A stretch of 64,000 bases of DNA from Nocardia carnea NBRC 14403. Its GTDB lineage: Bacteria; Actinomycetota; Actinomycetes; Mycobacteriales; Mycobacteriaceae. The stretch's first letter is position 1. Each line of letters starts with the position of its first letter. Shown one piece after another: positions 15,209 through 24,899 of this stretch. A program made the position numbers and the translations under genes. The stretch lies in assembly GCF_000308515.1 (NCBI RefSeq), contig NZ_BAFV01000003.1:62001-126000 (forward strand), written 5' to 3'. The notes beneath the pieces were generated by a model that saw only the letters and a program-made list of their open reading frames with translations, was not told the DNA's origin and made no database searches.

Positions 15209-16282
15209 TCAGGCGATGCCGAGGCCCTCGGAGATGGTGGGCCAGGAGGTGACCAGTTCGTCGGCCCAGTACGGCCAGGAATGGGTGCCTTGCGGGCGGA
15301 AGTGGGCGGTGTAGTCGATATCGAGGGTATCGAGACGCTGAGCCAGCCGGCGGGTGCAGAAATCGGTGGCGGCCTCCAGTGGGCCGCCCATCAGCACGCT
15401 CACCGGGGTCTCGGGGTTGGTCAGTACATCGTGGACACCCGGCCGTCCGCTGCCGGCGGAGAGGTAGAGCTTCTTACCGCGCAGGGCTTCCGCGTGCAGG
15501 GTGACATCATGGGCCAGCCAGGCCGGGTCGTCGGGGGCGCCGAACATGTTCTCGGGGTTGCCTTTGAAGGTCGTGACCACCATGCGGGCCTGCGCCTGGC
15601 CCAGGTCGGTGCCGGTGGAGAAGCAGCCGCTGTGGGCGCCGACGGCGGAATAGAGTTCGGGTTTCCGGATGGCCAGCATCATGGCCCCTTCGGCACCCAT
15701 GGAGGTTCCGACCACGGCATTACGGCCGTTGCCGGCGAATTCGGCGTCGAGTAGTGGGGGGAGTTCCTCGGTGAGAAATGTCTCCCATTTGTTGATTCCC
15801 AGTACCGGGTCCGGGCGCTGCCAGTCGGTGTAGAAACTGGCGGGGCCGCCGACGGTGAACACGACGTTCACCGGTTTGTCGGCGTAGAACTGGGCGGCGC
15901 CGCCGCGGTCGAGCCAGTTGTTGCTGTCGATCTGGGTGCTGCGGCCGTCGAGCATGTAGATGGTGGGGCGGGGTGTGCTGCGGTCGGCCGGGAGCAGGAC
16001 CAGGACCTGCACCGTGCGGTGCATGGCCGGTGAATCGACGAATACCCGCATCAGGCGTTCGTGCACCGGCTGGACGCCCACGATGGCGGCCCGCGGCGCC
16101 CGGACCGCCTCCGGGCGTTCGACCGGTCCGGGATCCTCGGCCGAGCCGGTACCGGGCTGAGCGGGCGCGGTGTGCAGCCCGTCGGGGTCTGCCTGCGCTG
16201 CGCCCGGCGCGACAGCCCCGCACAGGGCGACGGCGCCCGATACGACGGTGGCCAGGCCGACGCGATACCTCATGGCGCCCAT
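15209..16282 (-). CDS. secreted antigen-85-like esterase (mycolyltransferase-type alpha/beta hydrolase)
   Basis: This exported protein of about 357 aa has an N-terminal signal peptide (MRYRVGLATVVSGAVAL... ending near AQA) and a Pro/Gly linker, then the esterase D/antigen 85 fold. It has VLLPADRSTPRPTIYMLDG, the Asn-Trp loop NNWLDRGGAAQFYADK, the Ser elbow GTSMGAEGAMMLA and the catalytic His in GTHSWPYW. Antigen 85 enzymes transfer mycolic acids to trehalose or arabinogalactan outside the membrane. This is a divergent member, and cell-wall acyl transfer or lipid hydrolysis are both possible. The start is uncertain by a few residues (16282 or 16273). Confidence 0.85.
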   Translation of the reverse strand: MGAMRYRVGLATVVSGAVALCGAVAPGAAQADPDGLHTAPAQPGTGSAEDPGPVERPEAVRAPRAAIVGVQPVHERLMRVFVDSPAMHRTVQVLVLLPADRSTPRPTIYMLDGRSTQIDSNNWLDRGGAAQFYADKPVNVVFTVGGPASFYTDWQRPDPVLGINKWETFLTEELPPLLDAEFAGNGRNAVVGTSMGAEGAMMLAIRKPELYSAVGAHSGCFSTGTDLGQAQARMVVTTFKGNPENMFGAPDDPAWLAHDVTLHAEALRGKKLYLSAGSGRPGVHDVLTNPETPVSVLMGGPLEAATDFCTRRLAQRLDTLDIDYTAHFRPQGTHSWPYWADELVTSWPTISEGLGIA

Positions 16283-16537
16283 ACTGCCAGACCCGACGGT
16301 GTGCACCGGGGCACCGGAAGGCGCCGATTTATATGCTCTGACCTGCGCTTTCGATGGTATTGCCGCGGAATGGATCTCGGGTGGTGATGATCGACTCGCG
16401 GACGCGGGCCGTATCGTTCGTACCGGTCACCGCGGTTCGGCCGGCCGATGTGCCGGCGCTCACCCGGACGCGGCGGACCCGCCGGACGCGCGGAGTAATC
16501 TCGCTTCGGGAGCCGGACCGGATGGAGAGAGGACCTC

Positions 16538-17686
16538 GTGACGGGCGCGCGGATGGTGGGGCTTTTCGCCGGGATCGGAGGGCTGGAGCTCGGGCTGGCG
16601 GCGCACGGCTGGCACAGCACACTGCTGTGCGAGATCGATCCCGGTGCGCGGGCGGTACTGGGGGCACGTTTTCCCGATGCCGAACTCCACACCGATATCA
16701 CCCGGTTGCGGGCATTACCACCGGAAACCGAACTGGTGGCAGCGGGATTCCCGTGCCAGGACCTGTCCCAGGCCGGGCGCACCGCCGGGATCACCGGAAC
16801 CAAATCCAGTCTGGTCGACCACGTGTTCCGCCTGGTCCGGCGTAAACGCGGGCCGCGCTGGTTGCTGATCGAGAACGTGCCGTTCATGCTGCAACTCGGT
16901 CGCGGTGCGGCCATGCGCCATATCACCGATGCTCTCGATGAACTCGGCTATACCTGGGCCTACCGGGTGGTGGATGCGCGGGCGTTCGGCTTGCCGCAGC
17001 GGCGTAACCGGGTGCTCATGTTGGCCTCACGGACCGAGGACCCGCGCACCGTACTGTTCGCCGACGACGCCGGGCCGCGACTGCTGGGTTGCATCGAGAG
17101 CGACCCGTGCGGTTTCTACTGGACCGAGGGTGTGCGCGGCCTGGGCTGGGTGGTCAACGCCGTGCCGACACTCAAGGGCGGGTCCGGGCTGGGTATTCCG
17201 AGCGCGCCGGCGGTGCGGTTGCCGTCCGGGGAAATCGTCACGCCGGGTATCACCGACGGCGAACGACTCCAGGGGTTCGATCCCGGCTGGACGGAACCGG
17301 CGCTGGCGGTGCCCGGTTTCCGGCCCGGTCAGCGTTGGCGGCTGGTGGGTAATGCGGTGAGTGTACGGATGGCATCGTGGGTGGGCTCTCGGCTGCGGAT
17401 TCCGGGTGAACCGATCCCCGGGCATATTCCGCTACCGCCCGGAAGCCCGTGGCCCGGGGCGGCGTGGGGACATTCCGGGCAGGTCTTCGAGGTGCCGTTG
17501 TCGCCGTGGCCGGTCCACGAACCCTATGAGGACCTGCGGTTCTTTCTCAGCGATACCCGGTTGCTGTCGGCGCGGGCCACGGCCGGTTTCCTGCGCCGGA
17601 CCGGGATGGGGACTCTGCGTTTCCCGGCCGGTTTCCTCGACGATGTGCAGGCGCATCTGGTGCGGATGGGTGGCTCGGCGGCATGA
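16538..17686 (+). CDS. DNA (cytosine-5) methyltransferase
   Basis: This 382-aa C5-cytosine methyltransferase has the conserved motifs in order: FAGIGGLELGL (I, residues 10-20), the catalytic PCQ (72-74, Cys73), IENV (VI), QRRNRV (VIII, 154-159) and GNAVS (X, 271-275). It methylates cytosine in a short DNA target that cannot be read from the sequence. The region between motifs VIII and X is short, so the target-recognition domain is small, and about 100 residues follow motif X. The GTG start follows a strong GAGAGAGGA ribosome site. The stop overlaps the Vsr gene by four bases; no restriction endonuclease gene is adjacent. Confidence 0.93.
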   Translation: MTGARMVGLFAGIGGLELGLAAHGWHSTLLCEIDPGARAVLGARFPDAELHTDITRLRALPPETELVAAGFPCQDLSQAGRTAGITGTKSSLVDHVFRLVRRKRGPRWLLIENVPFMLQLGRGAAMRHITDALDELGYTWAYRVVDARAFGLPQRRNRVLMLASRTEDPRTVLFADDAGPRLLGCIESDPCGFYWTEGVRGLGWVVNAVPTLKGGSGLGIPSAPAVRLPSGEIVTPGITDGERLQGFDPGWTEPALAVPGFRPGQRWRLVGNAVSVRMASWVGSRLRIPGEPIPGHIPLPPGSPWPGAAWGHSGQVFEVPLSPWPVHEPYEDLRFFLSDTRLLSARATAGFLRRTGMGTLRFPAGFLDDVQAHLVRMGGSAA

Positions 17687-18114
17687 CCGGCGACCCCGCC
17701 CGCAGCAGCCGCCGCCCGGCCACCGATCCGGTGACCAGCGCGCGGATGTCACGGCAGCGGCGGGCGCATACCGCGCCGGAATTGGCCTTGCGGCGCGAAC
17801 TGCACCGGCGCGGTATCCGCTACTTCGTGGATCGGGCCCCGATCCGTGGTCAGCGGCGGCGCGCCGATCTGGTGTTCCCGCGGCGCCGGGTCGCGGTGTA
17901 TGTGGACGGTTGTTTCTGGCATCGCTGCCCGGTCCATGCGACCGACCCGAAGAACAACGCGGATTGGTGGGCGGAGAAACTGGCGGGCAATGTCGCGCGC
18001 GACCGGGCCACCGATGCGGCGTTGGTCGCTGCGGGCTGGCAGGTGGTGCGGATTTGGGAACACGAGGATCCGGTATGCGCGGCGGACCGGGTTCAGACGG
18101 TCTTGGGTCGCTGA
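17683..18114 (+). CDS. vsr: very short patch repair endonuclease (Vsr)
   Basis: Vsr nicks 5' of T in T:G mismatches that arise when 5-methylcytosine made by its partner methyltransferase deaminates. The 143-aa protein shows the family core: RMSRQRRAHTAPELALRREL (substrate entry), YFVDRAPIRGQRRRADLVFP with the metal-binding Asp62, and VYVDGCFWHRCPVH with the catalytic His and zinc ligands. It ends in WWAEKLAGNVARDRATDAAL and VVRIWEHE. It starts within the methyltransferase stop (ATGA), so the two are translationally coupled. It could instead be the cognate restriction nuclease of this methylase, since some Vsr-fold proteins have that role. Confidence 0.92.
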   Translation: MTGDPARSSRRPATDPVTSARMSRQRRAHTAPELALRRELHRRGIRYFVDRAPIRGQRRRADLVFPRRRVAVYVDGCFWHRCPVHATDPKNNADWWAEKLAGNVARDRATDAALVAAGWQVVRIWEHEDPVCAADRVQTVLGR

Positions 18115-18361
18115 GAGGAATTCCCGCCGCTGAGGTGGGTACAACTCCCGGCGGCGGCTGCGCGGGGCGGCGTTGCCCGCGCTTCTGGAAAGAGCCGGGA
18201 GATCGCTGTTATCGCCTTGTGCCGACCAGAGGGACCACGGCCCGTGGCGCCCAGAGGTGCTCGATCGCGGGGCGCTGGGGCGCGCCGCGATCCCCGTGGT
18301 CTGGTGGTCCAGGTTCCAGACTCTTGTAGAAGGCCGGGGACGCGGCATTAGGGTCGGTGTC

Positions 18362-19081
18362 GTGCCCAGGGATCTGATCGAATCGCTCACCAGCCGTATG
18401 GCGGAGGTCGCCGCGGCGACCACCGAATTGCTCGCCACCGTAGACACACTCGACGATGCGTCGCTCGCCGACGCGTCCGCGCTTCCGGGCTGGACCAGGG
18501 GGCATGTACTCGCGCATATCTCGCGTAATGCCGACAGCCTCGTCAATCTGCTGCTCTGGGCGCATACCGGAGTGGAGACACCGCAGTATGCGAGTACCAC
18601 GCTGCGCGATGCCGATATCGAACTGGGTGCCTCGCGTCCGCTCGCCGAACAGCGGGCCGACCTGGTGGAATCGGCGGATCGGTTGATCGGGATGGCGCGG
18701 GTGCCGACTGCCGAGCAGTGGCAGGTGGAGGTTCGCACGCGGCAGGGGCGGCCGTTACCGGCGCACCGGATTCCCTGGATGCGGTTGCAGGAGCTGCGGA
18801 TCCACCATGTGGATCTGAATGCCGGCTACACCCCGGCAGATTGGCCGGCGGATTTCGTGGCGGAACTGCTCGCCGAGGTCGCCGCCGATCTGGGCGCGCG
18901 CCCGGATGCGCAACCGTTCGAAATCCAGGCAACCGATACCGGTTTCGGCGCGACCGTCGGCACCGGTGACCCGCGCAGGAAGGTGGCGGCACCGGCTGCA
19001 TCGCTGCTGGCCTGGCTACTGGGACGCGGTGCGGACGAGACGCTGCCCGCGGAGCTCCCGCAGCTGCCCGATTGGCGCTGA
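18362..19081 (+). CDS. maleylpyruvate isomerase family mycothiol-dependent protein
   Basis: This 239-aa protein has a DinB-like four-helix metal-binding domain: SALPGWTRGHVLAHISRNADSL early, and IPWMRLQELRIHHVDLNAGY with the second metal ligands. A small C-terminal mixed domain follows. This matches the MDMPI family of mycothiol-dependent maleylpyruvate isomerases (gentisate pathway). No gentisate dioxygenase or fumarylpyruvase gene is nearby, so the actual mycothiol-dependent reaction is not established. The GTG at 18362 is used because upstream residues are an unconserved Arg/Gly-rich run. Confidence 0.82.
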   Translation: MPRDLIESLTSRMAEVAAATTELLATVDTLDDASLADASALPGWTRGHVLAHISRNADSLVNLLLWAHTGVETPQYASTTLRDADIELGASRPLAEQRADLVESADRLIGMARVPTAEQWQVEVRTRQGRPLPAHRIPWMRLQELRIHHVDLNAGYTPADWPADFVAELLAEVAADLGARPDAQPFEIQATDTGFGATVGTGDPRRKVAAPAASLLAWLLGRGADETLPAELPQLPDWR

Positions 19082-19332
19082 CCCGGCACACGCTGCTCGC
19101 GCTGGACAACGGTGTCCGCGGTGTCGGTGTCCGGTGCACGCCCGGCTGGTGTTGAGCCGTGTGCCCGGCTACTGCTGGGACGGGCGGGTGCCCGGCTGAT
19201 TCAGGGCAGCCGATGGACGTCGGCCGCCGCCGACCTGCGGCGGTGGGGATGCGGCGCAGCGCGCTGCCGGGCGGTCTTGTGTGGGTACTGCGGGCACCCA
19301 GCGATAGACGCCGGTCGGCCCGTACAAAGCAG

Positions 19333-19366
19333 AACCGGCCGGCACCTGTGCGGGTGCCGGCCGGTT
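19333..19366. terminator. strong hairpin 3' of MMPL gene
   Basis: A perfect 14-bp stem (AACCGGCCGGCACC) with a 6-nt loop lies between the isomerase-like gene and the convergent MMPL stop at 19381. The remaining intergenic bases (19082-19332) show nothing I can assign. Confidence 0.75.
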
Positions 19367-19380
19367 GCGTAACGCCTGGA

Positions 19381-21765
19381 TCAGACCCCGGCAGGTTCCT
19401 CGACGGCCTTCGTCTTGGCGCGTTGCTGCAGTTCGCGCAGCTTCGTCCCTTCGACGTCGATATCGGGCAGGATCCGGTCCAGCCAGGCCGGCATCCACCA
19501 GGCCCATTTGCCGAGCAGTACCAGCAGTGACGGGATCAGCACCATCCGCACCAGGAAGGCGTCGAAGAAAACGCCCGCTGCCAGTGCGAAGCCCATGGAT
19601 TTGGAGGTGATGTCGGGCGAGAGCATGAAACCGCCGAAGACCGAGATCATGATGACGGCCGCCGCGGCGACCACGCGGGCGCCGTGATGGTAGCCGTCGA
19701 CCATGGCCTGTTTCGGTTCCTTGCCGCGCACGTATTCCTCGCGCATCCGGGTCACCAGGAACACCTGGTAGTCCATGGCCAGGCCGAATACCAGGCCGAT
19801 CAGCACGATGGGTAGGAAGCTGATGATCGGATGGGTGTCGTCGACCAGGCCGAAGGCGCCCTCCTGGAAGATCAGCACCGTGACCCCGAAGGTCGCGGCC
19901 ATCGAGAGCAGGAAGCCGAGCGCGGCGGTGAGTGGCACCAGGATCGACCGGAACACCAGCAGCAGCAGGATGAACGCCGCCACCGCGACGATGGCCATGT
20001 ACGGGATGATGCTGTCGAGCAGCACGCTGTTGACATCGGCGTAGATGGCCGTCTGGCCGGTGATGCCGTATTCCATGCCGTACTGATCCTGTAGCGCGGC
20101 TTCGGCATCGCGGGCGTGTTCGACCAGATCCTGCGTTTCCGCACTGTTGGGCCCGGATTCGGGAACCACCTGGAACAGCGCGGCCTGTCCGTCCTGGCTG
20201 GGCTGCGCGACGCTGAGGTAATCCACGCCGTCGTAGCCCGCCAGTTGATCGCGCAATGCGGTCAGTGCGGCATCGCGCTGGTCGGCGGGGGTTTCGGACA
20301 GATCGACCGCGACCACGAGCATGCCGTTCTTGCCTTCGCCGAAGCCCGCGGTCTGCAGTTCGTAGGCCTTCCGGACCGAGGAGTCCTCCGGCATGCTGTC
20401 GCCGCCGGGCAGGCCGAGGCTGAGCTGGGCCGCCGGGGCGGCCAGCGCGCCGAGGACGATCGCACTGATGATCAGCGTGAGCACCGGTACCCGGGCGATG
20501 AGCCGCGCGAAACGCATCCCGTTGGTGACCGAGGTGTCGTCTTCGGGGTCGTGCTGGGCAATCAGCGGCAGTTTCGGTTTGAACAGCGATTTACCGAGCG
20601 CGCCGAGCAGGGCCGGCATCAGGGTGGTGGCCGCGAGTACGGCGAACCCGGCAGCGATGGCGCCGCCGATACCCATCGCGGTGAGGAAGCTGATCCCGAC
20701 CACGGACAGGCCGAGCAGTGCGACCACCACGGTCAGCCCGGCGAAGACGACGGCCGAACCGGCGGTGCCCACCGCGACACCCGCGGCTTCCTCCGGTGAA
20801 TCCTGGACGACGAGTTCGTGTTTGTACCGGGACACGATGAACAGGGCGTAGTCGATGGACAGGGCCAGCCCGATCATCGACGCCAGGATCGGCGTGAACG
20901 TCGGGACCTCGGTCAGCGCGGTACCGGTCAGGATGAGGGCGCCCGCAGAGGCGACGCCGACGATCCCGGTGACGATGGGGACGAACGCGGCCACGATGGC
21001 GCCGAAGGCGATGATCATGACGATCAGCGCGACCCCGATACCGATCATCTCGGCCTGTCCCGATTCGGGCTGGGTCTGCGCGATGGCGCCGCTCATCTCG
21101 ACGGTGAGCCCGGCGTTACGGCCTTCCTGGGCGATGGCCTCGGCGGCCTGCCGATGTTCCTCGGTGACGTCGGCGAAGGTCGGCATCGTGAACCTCACGT
21201 CGATCACGGCGACGGTTTGCGGCCGGTCTTCGCTGAGCACATTCAGCGGGGCGCCACCGCACAAAGCTTTGAAGTCAGGAGAGTTCTGACCGTCGAGGCA
21301 GTTCGGTTCCGGCATGGGCGGGGCCCGGCCGGGTTCGAGACCGGCCGCTGCCGCGGCCTGTTCCGCGGCGGCCTCCTGGCTGGCCGGCATCATCGCGGTC
21401 GCGGTGACCGGGTTGACGACCGGTTCGCTGTGGTCGACGATATCGAGTTCGTTCAGCCGCTGGACCAGTGCGTCCAGTGCCGTCATATTGGGCTCGTCGG
21501 TCAGCGTGCCGTTCGGTGCGGCGATGACATATTGCCCGGTGACGGCGTCGATGCTGAACATCGAGGCCATCTGCGGCATATGTTCTTCGAGGATGGCCGT
21601 GGCCCGTTCCGAGGGCAGGCCCGGCATCTCGAAGCTGTCCTGGAACGGTTTGGCCAGCGCACCCGCGGCCCCGCCGAGTAGGACCAGTATCAGTGCCCAT
21701 ACGGGCAGGACTATCCATTTCCGGCGGAAAGCGAACTTTCCCCATCTGTACAGGAATACGGACAC
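19381..21765 (-). CDS. MMPL-family RND transporter
   Basis: This 794-aa MMPL exporter has an enlarged first extracytoplasmic loop containing a Cys pair (EPNCLDGQNSPDFKALCGG) that could form a disulphide. Helix 4 carries GLALSIDYALFIVSRYKHE and helix 10 FGLAMDYQVFLVTRMREEY, with the proton-relay Asp-Tyr. The C-terminal tail PAWLDRILPDIDVEGTKL is close to that of the MMPL at 10146-12365, so the two are related but different pumps. It is divergent from a TetR gene; the palindromes at 21928-21956 lie between them. Cargo is unknown; lipids or toxic amphiphiles are typical. Confidence 0.93.
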   Translation of the reverse strand: MSVFLYRWGKFAFRRKWIVLPVWALILVLLGGAAGALAKPFQDSFEMPGLPSERATAILEEHMPQMASMFSIDAVTGQYVIAAPNGTLTDEPNMTALDALVQRLNELDIVDHSEPVVNPVTATAMMPASQEAAAEQAAAAAGLEPGRAPPMPEPNCLDGQNSPDFKALCGGAPLNVLSEDRPQTVAVIDVRFTMPTFADVTEEHRQAAEAIAQEGRNAGLTVEMSGAIAQTQPESGQAEMIGIGVALIVMIIAFGAIVAAFVPIVTGIVGVASAGALILTGTALTEVPTFTPILASMIGLALSIDYALFIVSRYKHELVVQDSPEEAAGVAVGTAGSAVVFAGLTVVVALLGLSVVGISFLTAMGIGGAIAAGFAVLAATTLMPALLGALGKSLFKPKLPLIAQHDPEDDTSVTNGMRFARLIARVPVLTLIISAIVLGALAAPAAQLSLGLPGGDSMPEDSSVRKAYELQTAGFGEGKNGMLVVAVDLSETPADQRDAALTALRDQLAGYDGVDYLSVAQPSQDGQAALFQVVPESGPNSAETQDLVEHARDAEAALQDQYGMEYGITGQTAIYADVNSVLLDSIIPYMAIVAVAAFILLLLVFRSILVPLTAALGFLLSMAATFGVTVLIFQEGAFGLVDDTHPIISFLPIVLIGLVFGLAMDYQVFLVTRMREEYVRGKEPKQAMVDGYHHGARVVAAAAVIMISVFGGFMLSPDITSKSMGFALAAGVFFDAFLVRMVLIPSLLVLLGKWAWWMPAWLDRILPDIDVEGTKLRELQQRAKTKAVEEPAGV

Positions 21766-21927
21766 GAGGGATTTCTCCTAGGCGAGGCCGAAACGGTTTG
21801 GTCGTATGTGCTTCTGCTGTGACGAACTGACGGCCGGCGTCGTTTCGCGGACGGGATCGCGCGGGGGAGACTGTGCCTCGGGTCGCGTGATCGGTATGGA
21901 TCCGCCTACACAGTGGACGCCTTTTAT

Positions 21928-21956
21928 CTACCGTACGGTAGGTAGGCTACCGGTAG
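21928..21956. promoter_or_regulatory. twin palindromes, probable TetR operator
   Basis: CTACCGTACGGTAG (21928-21941) is a perfect 14-bp palindrome and CTACCGGTAG (21947-21956) a perfect 10-bp one. Their centres are 17 bp apart and they share the half-site CTACCG. They sit between the divergent MMPL and TetR genes, so one TetR could control both directions. Confidence 0.75.
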
Positions 21957-22029
21957 GTTAAACGGAGGAACAAGCTCGACTTCCGGCGGCCTACCGCGCC
22001 CGGCGGCCGGGAGAACGAGAGGACCGAGC

Positions 22030-22614
22030 ATGGCGAATCAGCGAACTGACCAACACGTTACCGCAGGTCGGGACACCAAGAAGGCGATCCTGGACGCCGC
22101 CGTGCGACTGTTCGTGAACAAGGGTTTCGAGCAGACCAGCCTGCGGGAAGTGGCAGATGCGGTCGGAATCACAAAACCGTCGCTCTACTATCACTATTCG
22201 TCGAAACTCGACCTACTGGTCGCCGTCATCAACCCGCTACTGGACGAACTACGCGCGATGGCCGACGAGGTCGAAGCGATGCCGGCACCCGACGCCGAGG
22301 GCCGTCGCGCGGTGCTGCGCCGTTATATCCGGGCCATGATCCGGAACCGGGATGCCGGGGAAATGATGGTCCGCAACGCGGTGGCCATCGTCAACGCGGT
22401 GGCCGATCAGTATCCGGTGATCGTGGACGCTCACAAGGTCGTCCGCAACTGGCTGGCCGGCCCCGATCCCACACCGGTACAGCTGCTGCGGGCCAGTGCG
22501 GCCATGGAGGTGGTGACCGTCGCCCTGATTTCGAGCGAGATCGCACCGGACACGGGGGATGATGTGGTGGAGTCGACGCTGCTGGACGCCGCGCTCGCGG
22601 CGCTGGCGGAGTGA
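22030..22614 (+). CDS. TetR/AcrR-family regulator
   Basis: This 194-aa regulator has the DNA-binding region KKAILDAAVRLFVNKGFEQT followed by LREVADAVGITKPSLYYHYSSK, a textbook TetR helix-turn-helix ending in YYHY. The ligand domain is helical with the YIRAMIRNRDAGEMM segment. It is divergent from the MMPL gene and first in a tightly spaced run of four genes (TetR, Rrf2-like, two ABC subunits). It is the natural ligand-sensing repressor for both the pump and the exporter operon through the twin palindromes. Which compound it senses is unknown. Confidence 0.92.
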   Translation: MANQRTDQHVTAGRDTKKAILDAAVRLFVNKGFEQTSLREVADAVGITKPSLYYHYSSKLDLLVAVINPLLDELRAMADEVEAMPAPDAEGRRAVLRRYIRAMIRNRDAGEMMVRNAVAIVNAVADQYPVIVDAHKVVRNWLAGPDPTPVQLLRASAAMEVVTVALISSEIAPDTGDDVVESTLLDAALAALAE

Positions 22615-22629
22615 AAGGTCAGGTTGGTC

Positions 22630-23172
22630 GTGCACATCACCGCGAAGGTGGATCATGCCGTGCGCACACTGCTCGAGATCACGGCAGCCGATCAGGCCAC
22701 GGCCGTGAAGGCGGAGGCCATCGCGGCCGGTCAGCAGATTGCGCCCAAAGTGCTGGAGAGCGTGCTCGCCGAGCTGCGCCGGGCGGGACTGGTGACGAGC
22801 CGGCGCGGTCCCGACGGTGGCTATCGGCTGGCCCGCCCGGCGCACGCCATCTCGATCGCCGATGTGATCCGCGCGGTCGAGGGACCCCTCGCATCGGTGC
22901 GCGGACTGCGTCCCGAGGAGGTGCGGTATCCGGGCGCGGCCGAACCGCTGCAGCAGGTATGGATCGCGTTACGGGTGAACATCCGGGCTGTCCTGGAGAA
23001 CGTGACGCTGGCCGATATCGCCGACGGCGCACTACCGGATTTCGTGGTGGACCTCACCGCCGACCCCGGCGCCTGGGCTCGCCGCGACCCCAGCGATCCG
23101 GCTCCACCGGACCCGCCCGAAATTGCCGGGCGATCCGCAAAACCAGACGGTAGCGTTCGGTCATCATGCTGA
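22630..23172 (+). CDS. Rrf2-family winged-helix regulator without iron-sulfur cysteines
   Basis: This 180-aa Rrf2-type regulator has the family's N-terminus (VHITAKVDHAVRTLLEI), the helix pair IAAGQQIAPKVLESVLAELRRAGLV and the wing SRRGPDGGYRLARP. IscR and NsrR-type members hold a 2Fe-2S or 4Fe-4S cluster with three Cys in the C-terminal half; here no such Cys triplet exists, only one Cys at the very end. It should therefore sense something other than iron-sulfur state. The GTG at 22630 gives the family-standard start. It lies 15 bp after the TetR stop and overlaps the first ABC gene by 7 bp. Confidence 0.87.
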   Translation: MHITAKVDHAVRTLLEITAADQATAVKAEAIAAGQQIAPKVLESVLAELRRAGLVTSRRGPDGGYRLARPAHAISIADVIRAVEGPLASVRGLRPEEVRYPGAAEPLQQVWIALRVNIRAVLENVTLADIADGALPDFVVDLTADPGAWARRDPSDPAPPDPPEIAGRSAKPDGSVRSSC

Positions 23173-24899
23173 TCAGACTGCTCCGCGACTTCCTCGTCCC
23201 GTACCGGAAACAGCTGGCCGGGATCGTGGTGCTGCAGCTGATCTCAGTGATCGCGATGCTGTATCTGCCCAGCCTCAACGCCGATCTGATCGACGAGGGC
23301 ATCACCAAGGGCGATATCGGCTACATCTGGACCGCCGGCCTGCGGATGCTGGCCGTATCGGGAGTTCAGATCGTCGCATCGGCCTCTTCGGTACTGCTCG
23401 CCGCGCAGGCCGCGATGGGCGCGGGTCGTGATCTGCGTGCCGCGCTGTTGCACCGGGTGAACACCTTCTCGGCCCGTGAAGTGGGAATGTTCGGTGCGCC
23501 GTCGCTGATCACCCGTAACACCAACGATGTGCAGCAGGTGCAGTTGCTCGTCGTCATGGCCTCGACGGTGGCGGTGATGGCACCGATCATGTGCGTCGGC
23601 GGCATCGTGATGGCACTGCGCGAGGATCTGGGCCTGTCCTGGCTGCTGCTGATCGCGGTGCCCGCGCTGGCGTTGAGCATGGGTTTGATCATCGCCCGGA
23701 TGGTGCCCGCGTTCCGCCTGATGCAGACTCGGCTCGACGAGGTCAACCGGGTGTTGCGCGAGCAGATCACCGGTATCCGGGTAGTGCGCGCGTTCGTCCG
23801 TGAACGGCTCGAGGTCTGGCGTTTCGACGTGGCCAATACCGAACTCACCGATATCTCGGTGCGGGTCGGCCGGTTGATGGCGCTGATGTTCCCGGTCGTC
23901 ATGTTGATCAGCAACGTCACCTCGGTTGCCGTGATCTGGTTCGGCGGTAAAGCGATCGACGCCGGCGAGATGCAGATCGGATCGCTGACAGCGCTGCTGT
24001 CCTACATCATGCAGATCCTGATGGCGGTCATGATGGCCTCGTTCCTGGCCATGATGGCGCCGCGCGCCGCGGTCTCGGCGGACCGGATCTCCGAGGTCCT
24101 GAACACCGAATCCTCGGTGCGCTCACCCGAGCATCCGCAGCCGTTCCGGGGCGACCCCGCCCAGGTGCAGGTGCGCGACGCCGGATTCAGCTACCCGGGC
24201 GCCGAACAGCCGGTACTGCGCACTATCGACTTCCGGGTGGAACCCGGGCAGACCACCGCCGTCGTCGGATCGACCGGTGCGGGTAAAACCACCCTGCTGA
24301 ACCTGATCCCGCGGCTCATGGACGCCACCGAAGGCGCCGTCCTGCTCGGTGGCACCGATATCCGCGACCTCGACCTGCACGAGCTGCGAACCCGGATCGC
24401 GCTGGTACCGCAGAAGGGTTATCTGTTCTCCGGCACCGTGGCGAGCAATCTGCGGTACGGCGATCCGGACGCAAGCGACGAGGAACTGTGGCGTTGCCTG
24501 GAGATCGCCCAGGCCGCCGACTTCGTCCGGGCCATGCCACAGGGGCTGGAAACACCGGTGGCGCAGGGCGGCACCACGGTCTCGGGCGGGCAGCGGCAAC
24601 GGCTGGCCATCGCCCGCGCCCTGGTGCGCAGGCCGCGGGTGTACCTGTTCGACGATTCCTTCTCCGCACTCGACGTCGCCACCGACGCGCGGCTGCGGGC
24701 GGCCCTGCGGCCGGAAACGGCGAACGCCGCGGTGATCATCGTGGCCCAGCGGATCGCCACCATCCGCGACGCCGACCAGATCGTGGTACTCGAGGACGGC
24801 GCCATGGTCGGTCTCGGCACCCACGATCAGCTGGTCCGCGATTGCGCCGAATACCGGGAGATCGTGGAATCCCAGCTGAGTGTGGAGGAAGCGCGATGA
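23166..24899 (+). CDS. ABC exporter half-transporter with degenerate ATPase site
   Basis: This 577-aa type IV ABC exporter subunit has six membrane helices, then a nucleotide-binding domain. It has Walker [10 protein letters not shown] (about residue 368), signature VSGGQRQRL (about 471), Walker B VYLFDDS (about 491) and H-loop VAQR (about 526). The catalytic Glu after Walker B is Asp and the switch His is Gln, so its own composite ATP site is degenerate. This is the hallmark of one half of a heterodimeric exporter of the TM287/288 or LmrCD type. Its partner is the next gene, whose ATG overlaps this stop (ATGA). Substrate may be drug or lipid. Confidence 0.92.
   Translation: MLIRLLRDFLVPYRKQLAGIVVLQLISVIAMLYLPSLNADLIDEGITKGDIGYIWTAGLRMLAVSGVQIVASASSVLLAAQAAMGAGRDLRAALLHRVNTFSAREVGMFGAPSLITRNTNDVQQVQLLVVMASTVAVMAPIMCVGGIVMALREDLGLSWLLLIAVPALALSMGLIIARMVPAFRLMQTRLDEVNRVLREQITGIRVVRAFVRERLEVWRFDVANTELTDISVRVGRLMALMFPVVMLISNVTSVAVIWFGGKAIDAGEMQIGSLTALLSYIMQILMAVMMASFLAMMAPRAAVSADRISEVLNTESSVRSPEHPQPFRGDPAQVQVRDAGFSYPGAEQPVLRTIDFRVEPGQTTAVVGSTGAGKTTLLNLIPRLMDATEGAVLLGGTDIRDLDLHELRTRIALVPQKGYLFSGTVASNLRYGDPDASDEELWRCLEIAQAADFVRAMPQGLETPVAQGGTTVSGGQRQRLAIARALVRRPRVYLFDDSFSALDVATDARLRAALRPETANAAVIIVAQRIATIRDADQIVVLEDGAMVGLGTHDQLVRDCAEYREIVESQLSVEEAR

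Noticed and set aside
22800..23172. iron-sulfur cluster site in the Rrf2-like regulator
   Set aside because: No Cys triplet is present in the C-terminal half; only one terminal Cys.
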